Source of the DNA: Isoetes taiwanensis
Lineage: Eukaryota; Streptophyta; Lycopodiopsida; Isoetales; Isoetaceae
Reading direction: 5' to 3'
NCBI GenBank assembly: GCA_021234155.1
Contig: JAJEKV010000202.1
Span: forward strand, 62,001-126,000
DNA: 64,000 nt
Both the position numbers and the translations under genes were made by a program. The notes beneath the pieces were generated by a model, which was given only the letters and a program-made list of their open reading frames with translations, did not search any database and was not told the DNA's origin. Shown piece after piece: positions 1 through 10,897 of this stretch; positions within the stretch are counted from its first letter, which is position 1; every line of letters starts with the position of its first letter.

Positions 1-1540
1 TGAAGAACCACGGGAAGGACATTATACAAGTGTAGCAAAGAGGATAAGATTCAACCAAGTGAACTTGAGTTTAGAGATTGGAAGACCCCTCAAGATTGAA
101 GTTTGGAAGACCTCTCAAGTTTCTTTGGTATGTGGCTAGTTCCAAATCATTTTGGCATGAGTTCTATTTTCCAAGGCTTCTCACATGATCATTATCACCT
201 CAATCCCATCCATGAACACCATACAAGATTTATAACTCACATCTTCATGCCTCATCATCATTTTCCCTAGCCCATATATGCATCACACTCCATCATACAT
301 TCACCACCTTGGAGAAAAGCAAAAAATCCCACCAAGTTTGGCTATTTCCATGTTCTAAAACCATCCTCTCTCTCTAAAAGCTAAGCTAGAGAGAGAAAGT
401 GCACATTTTCTTCAAACAAGTATGGAAAAGTAAATTATCCAAGCCATTGCATAAAAGATCTATTGGTATATGCACTAGTGCCAAATTGGTTGCCAAAGTC
501 CACATCATCCTCAAGAATGCCAAATACCATCCACATCACCACCTAAGCACATCCATGTCATCATACACGTGTCACCTACCACAAAACTTATCTTTTCAAA
601 AATTTTGACCTGAGTAAAGTCATCTTGATACCTTAGATGACATGTCATCATCCCATGATGCCACATCATCCCCAAGTGCTTCCACATCATCATACACATG
701 TCATCCACATCATCTCCACTTCATAAAAAGTTTTGACTAGAAAAAAGTCATTTTGCCACCTTACTTGACACTTCATCGCCATGTCACCACCCATTTGCCT
801 AATCGCCCCACCAACTTGCCACATCATAAAATTTCACTCTCTTTTTTAGTAAAAAAAATCAAGTGCTCTTTTTTTGCAAAATGATTCTCCCATCTTGTAG
901 AGCATCAAAAAAGATTCCTTGTGGAATTTTTTTTTTTTTTTTGAAAAAAACTCATATTGACCTTCATTGTTCATTTTGGGATTTGTGACAAATTTGTGGC
1001 AATTTTGGGACATGTCATCATCCCATGATGCCACATCATCCCCAAGTGCTTCCACATCATCATACACATGTCATCCACATCATCTCCACTTCATAAAAGT
1101 TTTGACTAGAAAAAAGTGATTTTGCCACCTTACTTGACACTTCATCACTTTATGCCATGTCACCACCATTTGCCAAATCGCCCCACCAACTTGCCACATC
1201 ATAAAATTTCACTCTCTTTTTTAGTAAAAAAAATCAAGTGCTCCTTTTTTTTTGCAAAATGATTCTCCCAAAATTTCGTAGAGCATCAAAAAAAGATTCC
1301 TTGTGGATTTTTTTTTTTTTTTTTTTGAAAAAGACCCATATTGACCTTCATTGTTCATTTGAAAAAATAAAAAAAAAAAAATCCTATCTACCTTCCTCAT
1401 CAGCAAAGGCACCACACAACAACACCCCCCCCTCCGGGCAATGCCTAGTCACTTCTCCATCCAATCTTGATCCCCCACGTGGTACCCCCGGCATGTGGGC
1501 GGCAACGGCGGAATCCCGTGAAGGTAGCACGTAAATTTAC
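1..1540 (-). repeat. Family B dispersed repeat, copy A
   Basis: This segment is the reverse complement of long stretches at 38.9-41.4 kb and 60.4-61.5 kb, down to shared phrases such as the 'cttcccgtggttcttcaac' end and the 'gtggcatcatgggatgatgac' block. It is AT-rich and non-coding, with many CATCATGT/CACCATG-type words. Inside it, 720-960 and 1060-1330 are an internal direct duplication of the same 250-bp block, each ending in a T-run of 16 to 20 bases. A C-rich run at about 1424-1432 corresponds to the G-runs of the other copies. No protein is encoded. I infer that it is part of a large non-autonomous retroelement because in three copies it abuts the same TATA-containing leader. Confidence 0.85.
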
Positions 1541-1836
1541 TTATGAAACTTAGAGGGCTGTATATATACCCTATGGACTTTCATGATCTCGGCCTGTGGG
1601 ATATTGTTCTAGAAAAATCTAAGAACCCTAAAAGGGCAGGCCACGTTCCGGCCTTTTTTGGCGGATTGAGCGTGTCAATCATCACCCGAGCTCGAAATGA
1701 CCTTATACATGCCAAAAACATATTCACACATTACAATCCAAACAAAATCCACGGATCAAACAAAACTAACAAAAACAGGGGATTTGTGAAGGGGAAAATG
1801 TCTCTGAGGATTTTTTGATGGCTCCAGCGCGAAGTT
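1541..1836 (+). promoter_or_regulatory. TATA-containing leader upstream of a gag fragment (copy A)
   Basis: A run TATATATA lies at 1561-1568, about 275 bases before the gag-like frame. The segment is conserved in three copies: here, 38510-38830 (minus strand) and 59756-60310 (minus strand), which is better conservation than in the flanking repeat. It includes the motif 'ggatattgttctagaaaaat' and an A-rich stretch just before the gag region. I infer a promoter plus untranslated leader of a retroelement. No transcription start can be read from sequence alone. Confidence 0.45.
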
Positions 1837-2196
1837 TTGAAACCTGCTTGGAATCCTGTTACTCCAGAAGACAAGAAGAAAGATTTAACAGCTCTTACTC
1901 TTCTTAAGGCTACAGTTTCAGCTGATTTCAAGAGAGATCTCAGAACTGTTAAGACATTTCAGCATGCTTTGGAATTTGTAAAGCAAAATTCTGTCCAGAA
2001 AGGAGCTAGAAAGGAGCTAGGCAACAGGTTAATATTCAAAAGCAAATGGATAGTCTCAAACTTCAGGACTGTGCAAGCATGTGAGAGTATCTTGGTCAGC
2101 TTAAGACTCTAAGGGACAAGTACCTTGGTGCTGGTGGACATATAGATGATGCTACTCTTATTATCCATGAAGAAAATAATTATGCTATAGAACAAT
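1837..2196 (+). pseudogene. Ty1/copia gag fragment (UBN2-like), copy A
   Basis: The frame starting at 1837 encodes 'KPAWNPVTPEDKKKDLTALT', followed by 'LLKATVSADFKRDL', the usual look of the copia Gag N-terminal half: a Trp, then a charged helix with an A-L-x-L-I/L pattern. After about 1975 the reading shifts frame and continues as 'QVNIQKQMDSLKLQD', then 'EYLGQLKTLRDKYLG', which fits the UBN2 helices (a variable-length Gln-rich helix, then EYL-x-x-hydrophobic-K). Two in-frame stops and one frameshift make it non-functional. The PBS-bearing LTR next to it lies in the opposite orientation, so gag and LTR here are not parts of one normal element. The Gag call rests on pattern recognition and is moderately secure. 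Confidence 0.6.
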
Positions 2197-2335
2197 AAGA
2201 CCTAAGCATCTAAGCTTATTGATCAAACACAATAATCCCAATGTTTGTTATTCAAAATCCTTAAAGGTTTGATTCAAAATTCACTTGTCACATAACCTTT
2301 AGCATAAACCTTATATTTGCTCTGATAATTTCCTT

Positions 2336-2735
2336 TGTAGGTATTGACCCGTTCAATGAGACTGAGTTATCCTTCTCTTGGATAGCCCAAGCTGCCCGAC
2401 GATCTGCATACAGTTCACCTGCAAATAATCTCACATCAATGCAATTACAAGAATACTTCTTCTGTTATTTTAGATCAGGATCCGGCCGCTATAGCGGACC
2501 GATCGATCCACCTGATATCACTAAGGCAACTTTCTTTTTCTATTCAATATGGGATAGATATATCCCATAATAACTGGGCCAAACCTTCGAAACCTTTAAC
2601 CCTTCGAAACCTTTAACCTTTAACATTACAATTTCATCCTTTAACCTTGAATATCAACTTTAGGTTAAAAGATCATGTGCAACCTCGATTTTGTCTAGGC
2701 TATCTTCATTAATCATAACATGAACAATCCCTACA
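2336..2735 (-). mobile_element. copia-type LTR, copy A (inverted)
   Basis: This is a 400-bp LTR read on the minus strand. It begins TGTAGGGATTGTTC at 2735 and ends CAATACCTACA at 2336, giving TGTAG/CTACA ends. It is about 95% similar by eye to the LTR at 37588-37985. On the same strand, just beyond its end (about 2312-2335), lies AAATTATCAGAGC, which resembles the initiator-Met tRNA primer binding site of copia elements (usual core TATCAGAGC). On the other side, 2736-2746 reads GTCCGGGGGAAT, a polypurine-like tract. This LTR therefore has both a PBS-like and a PPT-like flank. Confidence 0.8.
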
Positions 2736-2746
2736 ATTCCCCCGGA

Positions 2747-2870
2747 CTCCAACATGCCAAGGTGGCTCAAACATGCCAAGGTGGCTCCAACATGCCACAC
2801 GGGCTCCAATATGCCAAGGTGGCTCAAGCATGCCACCTAGGCTCAAGCATGCCATCTAGGCACTCCAAAT
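2747..2870 (-). repeat. 19-bp minisatellite, left block (reverse orientation)
   Basis: About six and a half copies of the 19-bp unit are present in reverse orientation ('ggctcaaacatgccaaggt' and 'ggctccaacatgccacctag' types). The block lies directly against the PPT-like end of the LTR and against the left end of the large palindrome. It is the mirror counterpart of the much longer array at 5235-6715. Confidence 0.85.
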
Positions 2871-5213
2871 GGTGACTTGGCATGCCAAGTAAGCAAGGCC
2901 AAGTTTTGACTAGGCCAAAAATGAAAAGATGTCCATCTTTTGACATGGCTAGATGGTGGTGACATGGACATGATGACTAGGACATGACAAGGACATGACA
3001 TGGCTAGATGGTGGTGACATGGACATGATGACATGATAGCCTTTGGAATTTTTGGTAGAGGAGTTTGGCAATGGATAGAATAGAGGATCTTCTTGACACC
3101 CCTTCCCCGTCCAGAACTAGGCCGGGACTTTCGTGGCTTCCTCACAAGAGGAAAGGCCCGGACCCGGGGGATGGCTCGAGAAAGGTTGCGGGGCAGCCTT
3201 TCTGCCAGCCAATTACCGGATGGGCAAATGCCAATGCCCCCCTTCCCGGAGCTCGATTTCTCTATCCGACCGTTGAATCCACCGTTCAAGTAACCTGCTT
3301 CGAGCAAGTTCAAAAAAATTCAAGATCCGTCCGGGGAAACTTATCAAACCGTGAAGCGGCCTGCACTCGACGTGTAGAAACCCAAGTGTTTTGTCGTTCG
3401 AGCAGTACAAAGGCTCCGGAATGGAGATTCGACTTCGCCATGTCGTCCGGAATGGTGACATTACCCTAGGGATCAAGTTATACGGTCATTTTTGGCAGAA
3501 AAAAACATGAACCCTCTACGACAATATTCTGTCCATCTCTTCGCCAATTGACTAGGAGCGTATTGGACATGAGCTACTTTGGCTTCTTGGAGAAAGTGGT
3601 CTTACGCCCACGAAACTTGGTCCCAAGGGTAATCTCGATGTTTTGAGTCCATTGGCAGAGTCAGTTTACAATTTCGGAGTGGGAGAGTTGCTTGTCCATG
3701 GCCAAGGGCCTTTGGGAGAGGGCCTTTGGGGTGAACTGCTTTCGAAAGGTTTTAAGGGTCCGTCTTCTGGCGTCAACACCCTCCCTCTACTTGATGACAT
3801 TGTGCAAGATCCTGGTCGAATCTGATTAGGATATGGCCTCCGGCGTAAACCCCCTGTGTTGCTAGGTTATTGAAGGGTTTACGTTTGGGTTGAAGTTGTT
3901 TTGTCGGTTGCACTTGGGACATGGCGAGAAGCTGCAATTTGAAAACGCGAAGCAATAGGGGATTGGCGGAATGGGATTTGGATTTATCCTCCTCCCATAA
4001 TGGCAAATAGAAGCCAAGAGCGCCTTTTGCAGTAGCAAAATTGTTTGGGATCATTCGGGATGGCCAATAGATCCAAACCCCATTCCTTCAGTTCCTATTG
4101 CTTCTTGTTTTTACTGCGGCTTCTCGGCCCATGTCCTGCGTGCAACCGACTAAATCGCGACCTCCATAACGTAAACCCTTCAATAACTTAGCAAACCACG
4201 GGGTTTACGCTTTGAGGCCATATCCTAGTCGATTCACTCAGGATCTTGTACAATGTGATCAATGAGAGGGAGGGTGTTGATGCCAGAAGATGGACCCCTT
4301 AAAACCTTCCGAAAGCGCCGCCCCAAAAGGTCCTCTTCCCCAAGGCCCTTGGCCACCTGATGGGCAACTCTCCCACCCTAACTATAAACCGACTCGCCAA
4401 TGGACTCAAAACATCGACATTACCCTCGGTGACCAAGTTTCGTGGCCGGAAGATCACCCTTTCTCCAGAAGCGCCAAGGTAGCTCATGTCCAACACGTTC
4501 GTAGTCAATTGGCCTAAGAGATGGTTGCGGAATACTGCCATGTAGAGGTCCGTGTTTCTTTTGTTGCCAAAAATGACCGTGTAACTTGGTTCCTAGGGTA
4601 AATTTGCTATTCCGGATGACATAGCGGTCAAATCTCCATTTTGAGCCAACTTTGTAATCGCCGAAACCACAAAACACTTAGGTTTCTACACGGTCGACCG
4701 TAGGACGCTTCGCGGTTTGATAAGTTCTTTCAGACGGATCTTGGATTTTTTTGAATTTACTTGAAGCAGGTTACTTGAACAATGGATTCAACAGTCAGAT
4801 AGGAAAACCGAGCTCCAGGAGGGGGGGCATTGGCATTTTCCCTCCCGGAGGATCGTTGGCAGAAAAGGCTACCTCCGCAACCTTTTTGAGGTCCGTCTCC
4901 TGGGGTCTGGCATCTCCCCTCTGGTGAGGAAGCTGCGCAAAGTTCTGGCCTGGTTCGATTTGGGGAAAGGTGTCAGCGTTTAAGTTCTTCAAGATCCCTC
5001 TATTCTATCCCTTGCCAAACTCCTCTACCAAAAAATTCTAAAGGTTATCATATTTCTTGTATAAAGTCCTAGTCATCATGTCCATATCACTACCATCTAG
5101 CCATGTCAACAAAAATTTGCCAACATCACCCAATGAAAAGACCAAAGATGGACATCTTTTCATTTTTGGCTTAGTCAAAACTTGGCCTTGCTTAGTTGGC
5201 ATGCCATGTCACC
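2871..5213. repeat. Large imperfect palindrome (foldback-like core)
   Basis: The left half, 2871 to about 3985, and the right half, about 4065 to 5213, are reverse complements of one another. Anchors checked by eye: 'gtttggcaatggatagaata' (left, about 3063) against 'tattctatcccttgccaaac' (right, about 5003); the 'gagctcgatttctc' region (3249) against 'gaaaaccgagctc' (4803); 'gttattgaagggtttacg' (3868) against 'cgtaaacccttcaataac' (4171); and 'cggttgcacttgggacatgg' (3905) against 'ccatgtcctgcgtgcaaccg' (4131). The loop is about 80 bp. The arms have diverged by substitutions and small indels, so this is not a trivial artefact of one molecule read on both strands. Short open frames occur on both strands but none looks like a known protein. 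I interpret it as a foldback or long-TIR DNA element that carries no transposase. Confidence 0.85.
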
Positions 5214-5234
5214 GCTTGGAATGCCTAGGTTTCA

Positions 5235-6715
5235 TATTGGTGCCTAGGTGGCATGCCTGAGCCACCTTGGCATGTTGGAGCCTAGGTGGCATGTTGGAGC
5301 CCACATAGCATGTTTCAACCACCTTGACATGTTTGAGCCTAAGTGGCATATTTGAGCCATCTTGGCGTGTTGGAGTCCATGTGGCATGTTTGAGCCACCT
5401 TGGCATGTTGGATCCTAGGTGGCATGTTGGAGCCACCTTGGCATGTTTGAGCCACCTTGACATGTTGGAGCCTAGGTGGCATGTTTGAGTCACCTTGCCA
5501 TGTTGGAGTCTAGGTGGCATGTTGGAGCCTAGGTGGCATGTTTGAGCCACCTTGGCACGTTGGAGCCTAAGTGGCATGTTGTAGTCTAGGTGACATGTTG
5601 GAGCCCACGTGGCATATGTTGGAGCCTAGGTGGCATGTTTGAGCCACCTTGACAAGTTGGATCCCCATGGCATGTTTGATCCACCTTGGCATGTTTGGGC
5701 TTAGGTGGCATGTTGGAGCTTGCGTGGCATGTTTGAGTCACCTTGGCATGTTGGAGCCTAGGTGGCATGTTTGAGCCACCACCGGGCATGCCGGAGCCTA
5801 GGTGCCATGTTGGAGCCACCTTGGCATGTTTGAGCCTAGGTGGCATGTTGGAGCCACACATGTTTGAACCACCTTGGCATGTTTGAGCCTAGGTGAGCCT
5901 CCTTGGCATGTTGGAGCCTAGGTGGCATGTTGGAGCCACCTTGCATATTTGAGCCTAGGTGGCATGTTGAAGCCCGCGTGGCATGTTTGAGCCACCTTGG
6001 CATGTTGGAGCCTAGGTGGCATGTTGGAGCCACCTTGACATGTTGGAGCCTAGGTGGTATGTTTGAGTCACCTTGCCATGTTGGAGTCTAGGTGGCATGT
6101 TTGAGCCACCTTGGCACGTTGGAGCCTAAGTGGCATGTTGGAGTCTAGGTGGCATGTTCGAGCCCACATGGCATATGTTGCAGCCTAAGTGGCATGTTTG
6201 AGCCACCTTGGCATGTTTGTGCCTAGGTGGCATGTTGGAGCCACCTTGGCATGTTGGAGCCTAGGTGGCATGTTGGAGCCACCTTGGCATGCTTGAGCCA
6301 CCTTGGCATGTTGGAGCCTAGGTGGCATGTTTGAGCCACCTTGACAAGTTGGATCCCGCATGGCATGTTTGATCCATCTTGGCATGTTTGGGCTTAGGTG
6401 GCATGTTGGAGCTTGTGTGGCATGTTTGAGTCACCTTGGCATGTTGGAGCCTAGGTGGCATGTTTGAGCCACCGTGGCATGTCGGAGCCTAGGTGCCATG
6501 TTGGAGCCACCTTGGCATGTTTGAGCCACCTTGGCATGTCGTGAGCCTAGGTGTCATGTTTGAGCCACCTTGGCATGTTTGAGTCAGCTTGGCATGTTGG
6601 AGTCTATGTGGCATGTTTGAGCCACCTTGGCATGTTGAAGCCTAGTTGCCATGCTGGAGCCACCTTGGCATGTTTGAGCCACCTTGGCATGTTGGAGCCG
6701 AGGTAGCATGTTTGA
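5235..6715 (+). repeat. 19-bp minisatellite, right array (about 77 units)
   Basis: The array alternates two 19-bp half-units, GGCATGTTTGAGCCACCTT and GGCATGTTGGAGCCTAGGT, with scattered variants (for example AGCCCACGTGGCATG). The variants form higher-order blocks: the stretch from about 5455 recurs near 6030. Because 19 is not a multiple of 3 and the unit lacks stops in several frames, long meaningless reading frames appear on both strands (a 57-bp, 19-residue period rich in HLGSNMP and KVAQTC). These are not genes. The array is the outer part of the right arm of the palindrome. Confidence 0.95.
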
Positions 6716-6814
6716 AGTCAAATGCTAGTGAAGTGTGTCAAGCATATATAACTCTTGTATGCTACTATTTTGTGGCAGTAATGGCATGTGGACAACTTGG
6801 TCATACATGGATTC

Positions 6815-7035
6815 TTAGAAAACCTTAAAAAACCACACCTCAAAAAAACACTACCTTAAAAAACACCACCTTAAAAAAAACATCCCTTCAAAAAACCATA
6901 CTGCTTGAGAAAACAACACATCCTTAAAAAATAGACTACACCTCCTTAAGAAACCACCCATTCTTAAAAAAAAAAACTACATATCCTTAAGAAAAACTAC
7001 AGCATATCCTTGGAAAACCACACCCCCATATAACT
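6815..7035 (+). repeat. Degenerate CCTTAAAAAACCACA repeat
   Basis: About 12 to 14 degenerate copies of a short A-rich word (CCTTAAAAAACCACA and relatives such as CCTTAAGAAACCACCC). The unit length varies from 14 to 22 bp. A related but more diverged A-rich region with AAAACAACAC and AAACCACATG words occurs at 58.9-59.35 kb. No coding capacity. Confidence 0.75.
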
Positions 7036-8930
7036 ACGTGTAGAATCTTCAAAAAAACAACTCATATTTTGTTTTTACTGTTGTTTTCAGCCGTGGACCA
7101 AATGTTGGGGTTGTTGTGAAAATTTCAGCCGCTGAATCTGTATACATACGTTAATGTAATGTAAAGCCATTGAATTTCAGCCATTGAATCTGTGGACATA
7201 TATGAATATAATGTAAAGCCATTGAATTATAGTTCAGAGCAGGATTTCATGAACACAAGTGTACCGCTTATCAATGAACAGCTTATTCATGAACTTTAAG
7301 AAAAATGTTTTACAAGATGAATCGCATCCTTCACCTTGATCAAGTTTCCTGCTGGGCTTTTTAAGACAAAGAAAAAATGCAGACCTTGGCATTTCTCGGG
7401 GGGTCATAAGTTCCTCGGACTCGCACAAAGTCTTGTATTACCTTTGCATGTCTACCATATATAAAAGCAGTGTTGGTGATGTCCGATCTTGTCTAAGAAA
7501 ATAAGCTCCGGACCGGGAGAAGCAAAGGTAGAATGGACCAGAGAAGCAAAGGTAGAATTTTTGTAGACTTGGTTCCATGTTTTAATCATGCGTAAATGCT
7601 AAAAGAGTGACGCAACTCGCATTAAAATACCTCTAGACTATAAGCACCACGGCCAGTCCAGTTCCTCTTGATGACCTTAGGTCTTCCAAAGAATGCTAAA
7701 AGCGTGCTCTTTTCTTTGATAAGCTCGCTCAGCCATAAGCATACCGACCAGACCTGAACTTTTTTTCTACAGGAGCGAAGCTTGACGCCCGGGTCGTGGA
7801 AAAAGAAGGCCCTTTAATAATCTCGAACCAACACCGAAGAACCCGGACCAAGGGTTTCCTCTTCAATTTTTTTTCCATATCTAGAAGCAAAAGTGTATGC
7901 GGTGAACCAGCCCCGCCATCCCCGTTATAAGCTCAAGGGCCGGGGAGTCCCGCAGCAGGGCCATCAAAGAGGCCTCTTTTTGCAGCCAAGATAAAAGCAG
8001 GGCCAGCATCATGGCTTCCAATTGCATGGGCACGAGGGCCAGGAGAAACATCTCTTGAAAATTTTCGCTTTCTTTGTCCGGTTCTAGCATCGCATTACAC
8101 TCCCAAAGTGAGCTAGGGAGAGGAATATCATCCAAACTATACCTTTACACTTTAGAGTGTGCTGGAACAACATCCTATATGTCAATAATTGGATTCTTAC
8201 ATTGCATGACTTTTTTTTACAAATATAGAAGACAAGATCAGACATGTATGTTCAGGAAATAATCATCGAAAGGAGAAGAGATTGAAGGGAGTTAAGTCAC
8301 TCATTGCATAAAAATTTTAGCAGCTTGCAACGGACCAAAATTTCTGAAAGTAGCAGAGCTATAAATATTAACATTGATTCAGGAGATGAATATTTACACA
8401 ATAACTGCCATTTGAACCGGCCATCTTCAAGGCCATGCTTCTTTGCATGGGCTGAAATAGTTGCAGACCATGCATGTCTACTTGAAATAGCTACCTTATT
8501 GATTCAACCATATAAGCTCATTTTAATTCAATTCAACTTCGGAACATATACTCGGTACCTTTTACCCTTCCAAACCTTCTTTTCGGCAAGGAACTCCATA
8601 CAAAATAGAGCCAAAGGGCTGCTCAATTCTTTCTTTGTAGTGTCGGACCCAACCACGATTCAACCTCCTCAACCATGTCATCGGTGAAAAACTGTGGTCT
8701 CATAGTCAATCGTGGTCAATTACACCCATCCAAACCTCGCTTCGAGTGCTGCAGCCTCACGACGCCCCCTCACATGGGTAGTGACGAGGAATTCCCACAC
8801 CACCAAGCCGAAAGTAGTCCGAAGGAACTTCAACCGCCCCGGTTTCTAGAACCACCTTTGCTGCCCCCTCCACCATCCAATATGCATATTTCTCTAAGCA
8901 AATGCTTGAGTGGCCTAATACAAATGAAAG
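7036..8930. other. Unassigned intergenic DNA
   Basis: Nothing here is recognisable with confidence. 7085-7235 holds a short tandem duplication around 'atgtaatgtaaagccattga'. The minus strand of 7880-8135 has an 84-codon open frame with a leucine- and methionine-rich middle. Near 8790-8900 on the minus strand a coding-like stretch reads 'YAYWMVEGAAKVVLETG'. Neither is assigned to a family. The second may belong to the eroded transposon that starts just downstream. Confidence 0.4.
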
Positions 8931-9197
8931 TCATTGCAAGAGTTCCTTTACAACACCACTTTCCCCGTCGCTGTCCCCTCTCAATGCCAAGTATCTTGAA
9001 GAAAGCATATCTTGTAATAAAGGCCTCGTGAAATATACAAATTGAACCCGCTTTGTGCTAAATACAATTATGTTAACCAATTGAGCATACCAGTCATGGA
9101 CCTTTGTATCACCAAATGCAAATACATGATCCCCAATTCGAAGAGAGAGCCACGAAAAGAAACAATTCTTGAACACCAACACTTGGTCGGAGGACAA
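8931..9197 (-). pseudogene. CACTA transposase C-terminal block (DUF4216-like)
   Basis: The frame contains 'LRIGDHVFAFGDTKVHDWYA', then 'QLVNIIVFSTKRVQFVYF'. This pattern (V/I-G-D-x-V, then Y-A-x-hydrophobic-hydrophobic-x-I, then a short beta-rich stretch before an aromatic) matches the C-terminal DUF4216-type region of plant Tnp2 proteins as I know it. It lies downstream of the DUF4218-like block in the same orientation, as expected. Overlapping open frames on both strands at 9042-9377 are shadows or a continuation broken by frameshift. The assignment depends on the company it keeps. Confidence 0.5.
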
Positions 9198-10090
9198 CCA
9201 AGGTCATATTGTTTAGCAGCTGATAGTTCCATCGGCGAGACATTCCTCGTCTGGCTTCTTCCGCACAGTATTGGAGTCTCCCTGATGATTTCCTGCCATT
9301 TCTCTGGCACGCCTTGGCTGCCCAGAAATCTTGCTTCCTCCTCGTTTTCAGGGTCGCAATGTGCCCCGCACATTTAAAAACTTATAATCAAATCTCGAAC
9401 TCAAAGAACCCCAATCAAATAAGCATGAAACCTTTCATATAAACGGGTCGCATTGCACGATGTCTGTCTTCCCGATTATTAGTTTTGTGCTCATACCAGC
9501 CAGAAATCATAGCAAGTATTTACCCATTTATTCAACAAATAAGACTCGTGAAGTTATTCCTTTTGAAAGATGTTAAGCCATCTATACACTCTAAGACCGC
9601 ACCGCAGCTTAAAGGCCGAGGTAGTGTAGCTCGTAATTAAAGCAAATACCCCCGCACAAGTGGTTACCGCAAGAAATTGGAAACTTAATCTGCCTAAATA
9701 TATCATTTAACAAAGACATAGGAAACTAATGGACTGGTACATAGCTAAACTCAAAAAATAAATACTGGTCTCATGGAAGATCTAGGTTTGTACATCCACT
9801 CTAAAGGGATGCTATTGCTTTTTGTTGTCAACACATTTTCTCAGCACCAAAGCCTTTTAGGATTCTCGTCTTTGTATTTGCATCAGACTTTTCCTCTTTG
9901 AAAGACATTTCCATCCAAATACACATAGCGTGAGTACTAAAGGACTTGCAGTTCCATTTATAACCTTCGTTCCACAAGGTAATTAACTTGAGACTGGAAC
10001 ACTTTTATGGGTAGAGGATAAGATCAATCTCATATAATCGCTACTAAGAACAATGCATCACATACCCCTACTCTGCTAACAAACACTAGG

Positions 10091-10897
10091 TCATTTACCT
10101 GTCTTCAAGTCGCCTGTAAGCGATGAATGCAGCAAGTTCTCCCACCTCTGCGGATGTAGAAGGCCATTCCTGTCTCGGATACGAGCAAACAAAATCTCCG
10201 AAAAGAAGATCTTGTTTGCAAATTTGGCGAAGGTGAGCTCCATATGCAAGTGATTGGTGAATATTTTGTTGACTTTTGAGAACCGCCTCTCCATCCTACA
10301 AAAAAATGAACATACGCAAGCACTTTTAAATGAATGGCATGATAGAAAGAAACAAGCTCAAAGAATATTCATACACCAACACCATGTGCCATCCAGCCCC
10401 CCATAGTTGCGAATGTCTTGAATCATGTGCTTCGACCCGAAAAGATGATGAATGATCTTGGAGTTACTTCCAAGAAAAGCCTCGCTCATAACCCTCCAGG
10501 CAGCCTGCAGATTACCAAGACAATCAAGAGCTTCTTGAGACCAGCCATTAGTCCTCGTGTAGTCATATATGAGACGACAAAGAATCGGCTCAGAAGTTGA
10601 TGTAGCCGCATTACGCCCTCCTCAAATTAGACCGCAAAAACATATTCGCATACAACCGGCAAAGGTTTGATGTTCATCTGCTTTCCAATACCCTCTACGG
10701 CTAAAAGGTTCATCTGGAAATCTTCTATTGCGTAAATACGGTGTCCTATTTCTCTTTACCTCAATTACACGCCTCTCGACTTCCTTGCGTTTTGAGGTGT
10801 CCCCATCTTTAATCTCCAGCAGCCTAAATGTATTTTCATTGGTGTCTTTGGCCACACCTGCAAAAGATACCGGTTTCACTTTTACCGCTACACTCAC
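10091..10897 (-). pseudogene. CACTA transposase DUF4218-like block with an intron
   Basis: From 10897 the frame runs through 'GYWKADEHQTFAGCMRICFC' (compare the K-A-x-E-W/H-x-x-F motif at the start of DUF4218), one stop, then 'EPILCRLIYDYTRTNGWSQE', to 'KHMIQDIRNYGGLDGT'. Removing a GT-AG intron at 10382-10296 (87 bp on the minus strand) restores a Trp codon and joins directly to 'MERRFSKVNKIFTN'. This reproduces the family pattern Y-G-x-L-x-x-x-W-x-x-E-R-x-x-x. The frame then continues to about 10091, where a GTAAAT may start another intron. The exact restoration of frame by the intron is the strongest single argument for the family call. Confidence 0.7.

Noticed and set aside
2843-3476. Overlapping 130-156 codon frames in the left palindrome arm
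   Set aside because: Openness on both strands, no domain, and broken counterparts in the other arm indicate chance frames.
3065-5050. The palindrome as an assembly artefact (one strand read back)
   Set aside because: The arms differ at many positions and by indels, more than read error would leave, though long-read confirmation is still the decisive test.
5209-6385. Several long reading frames on both strands across the minisatellites (also 55.0-55.9 kb)
   Set aside because: They are the translation of a 19-bp repeat that lacks stops in several frames. The 57-bp, 19-residue periodicity and openness on both strands show they are not genes.
5235-6715. CRISPR-like array
   Set aside because: Units are contiguous 19-bp tandem repeats without unique spacers, in a plant nuclear context.
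7881-8135. A possible amino-acid permease start on the minus strand (HDAG-like words in one frame)
   Set aside because: Only a few residues agree and the following transmembrane segment is absent, so no assignment is made.
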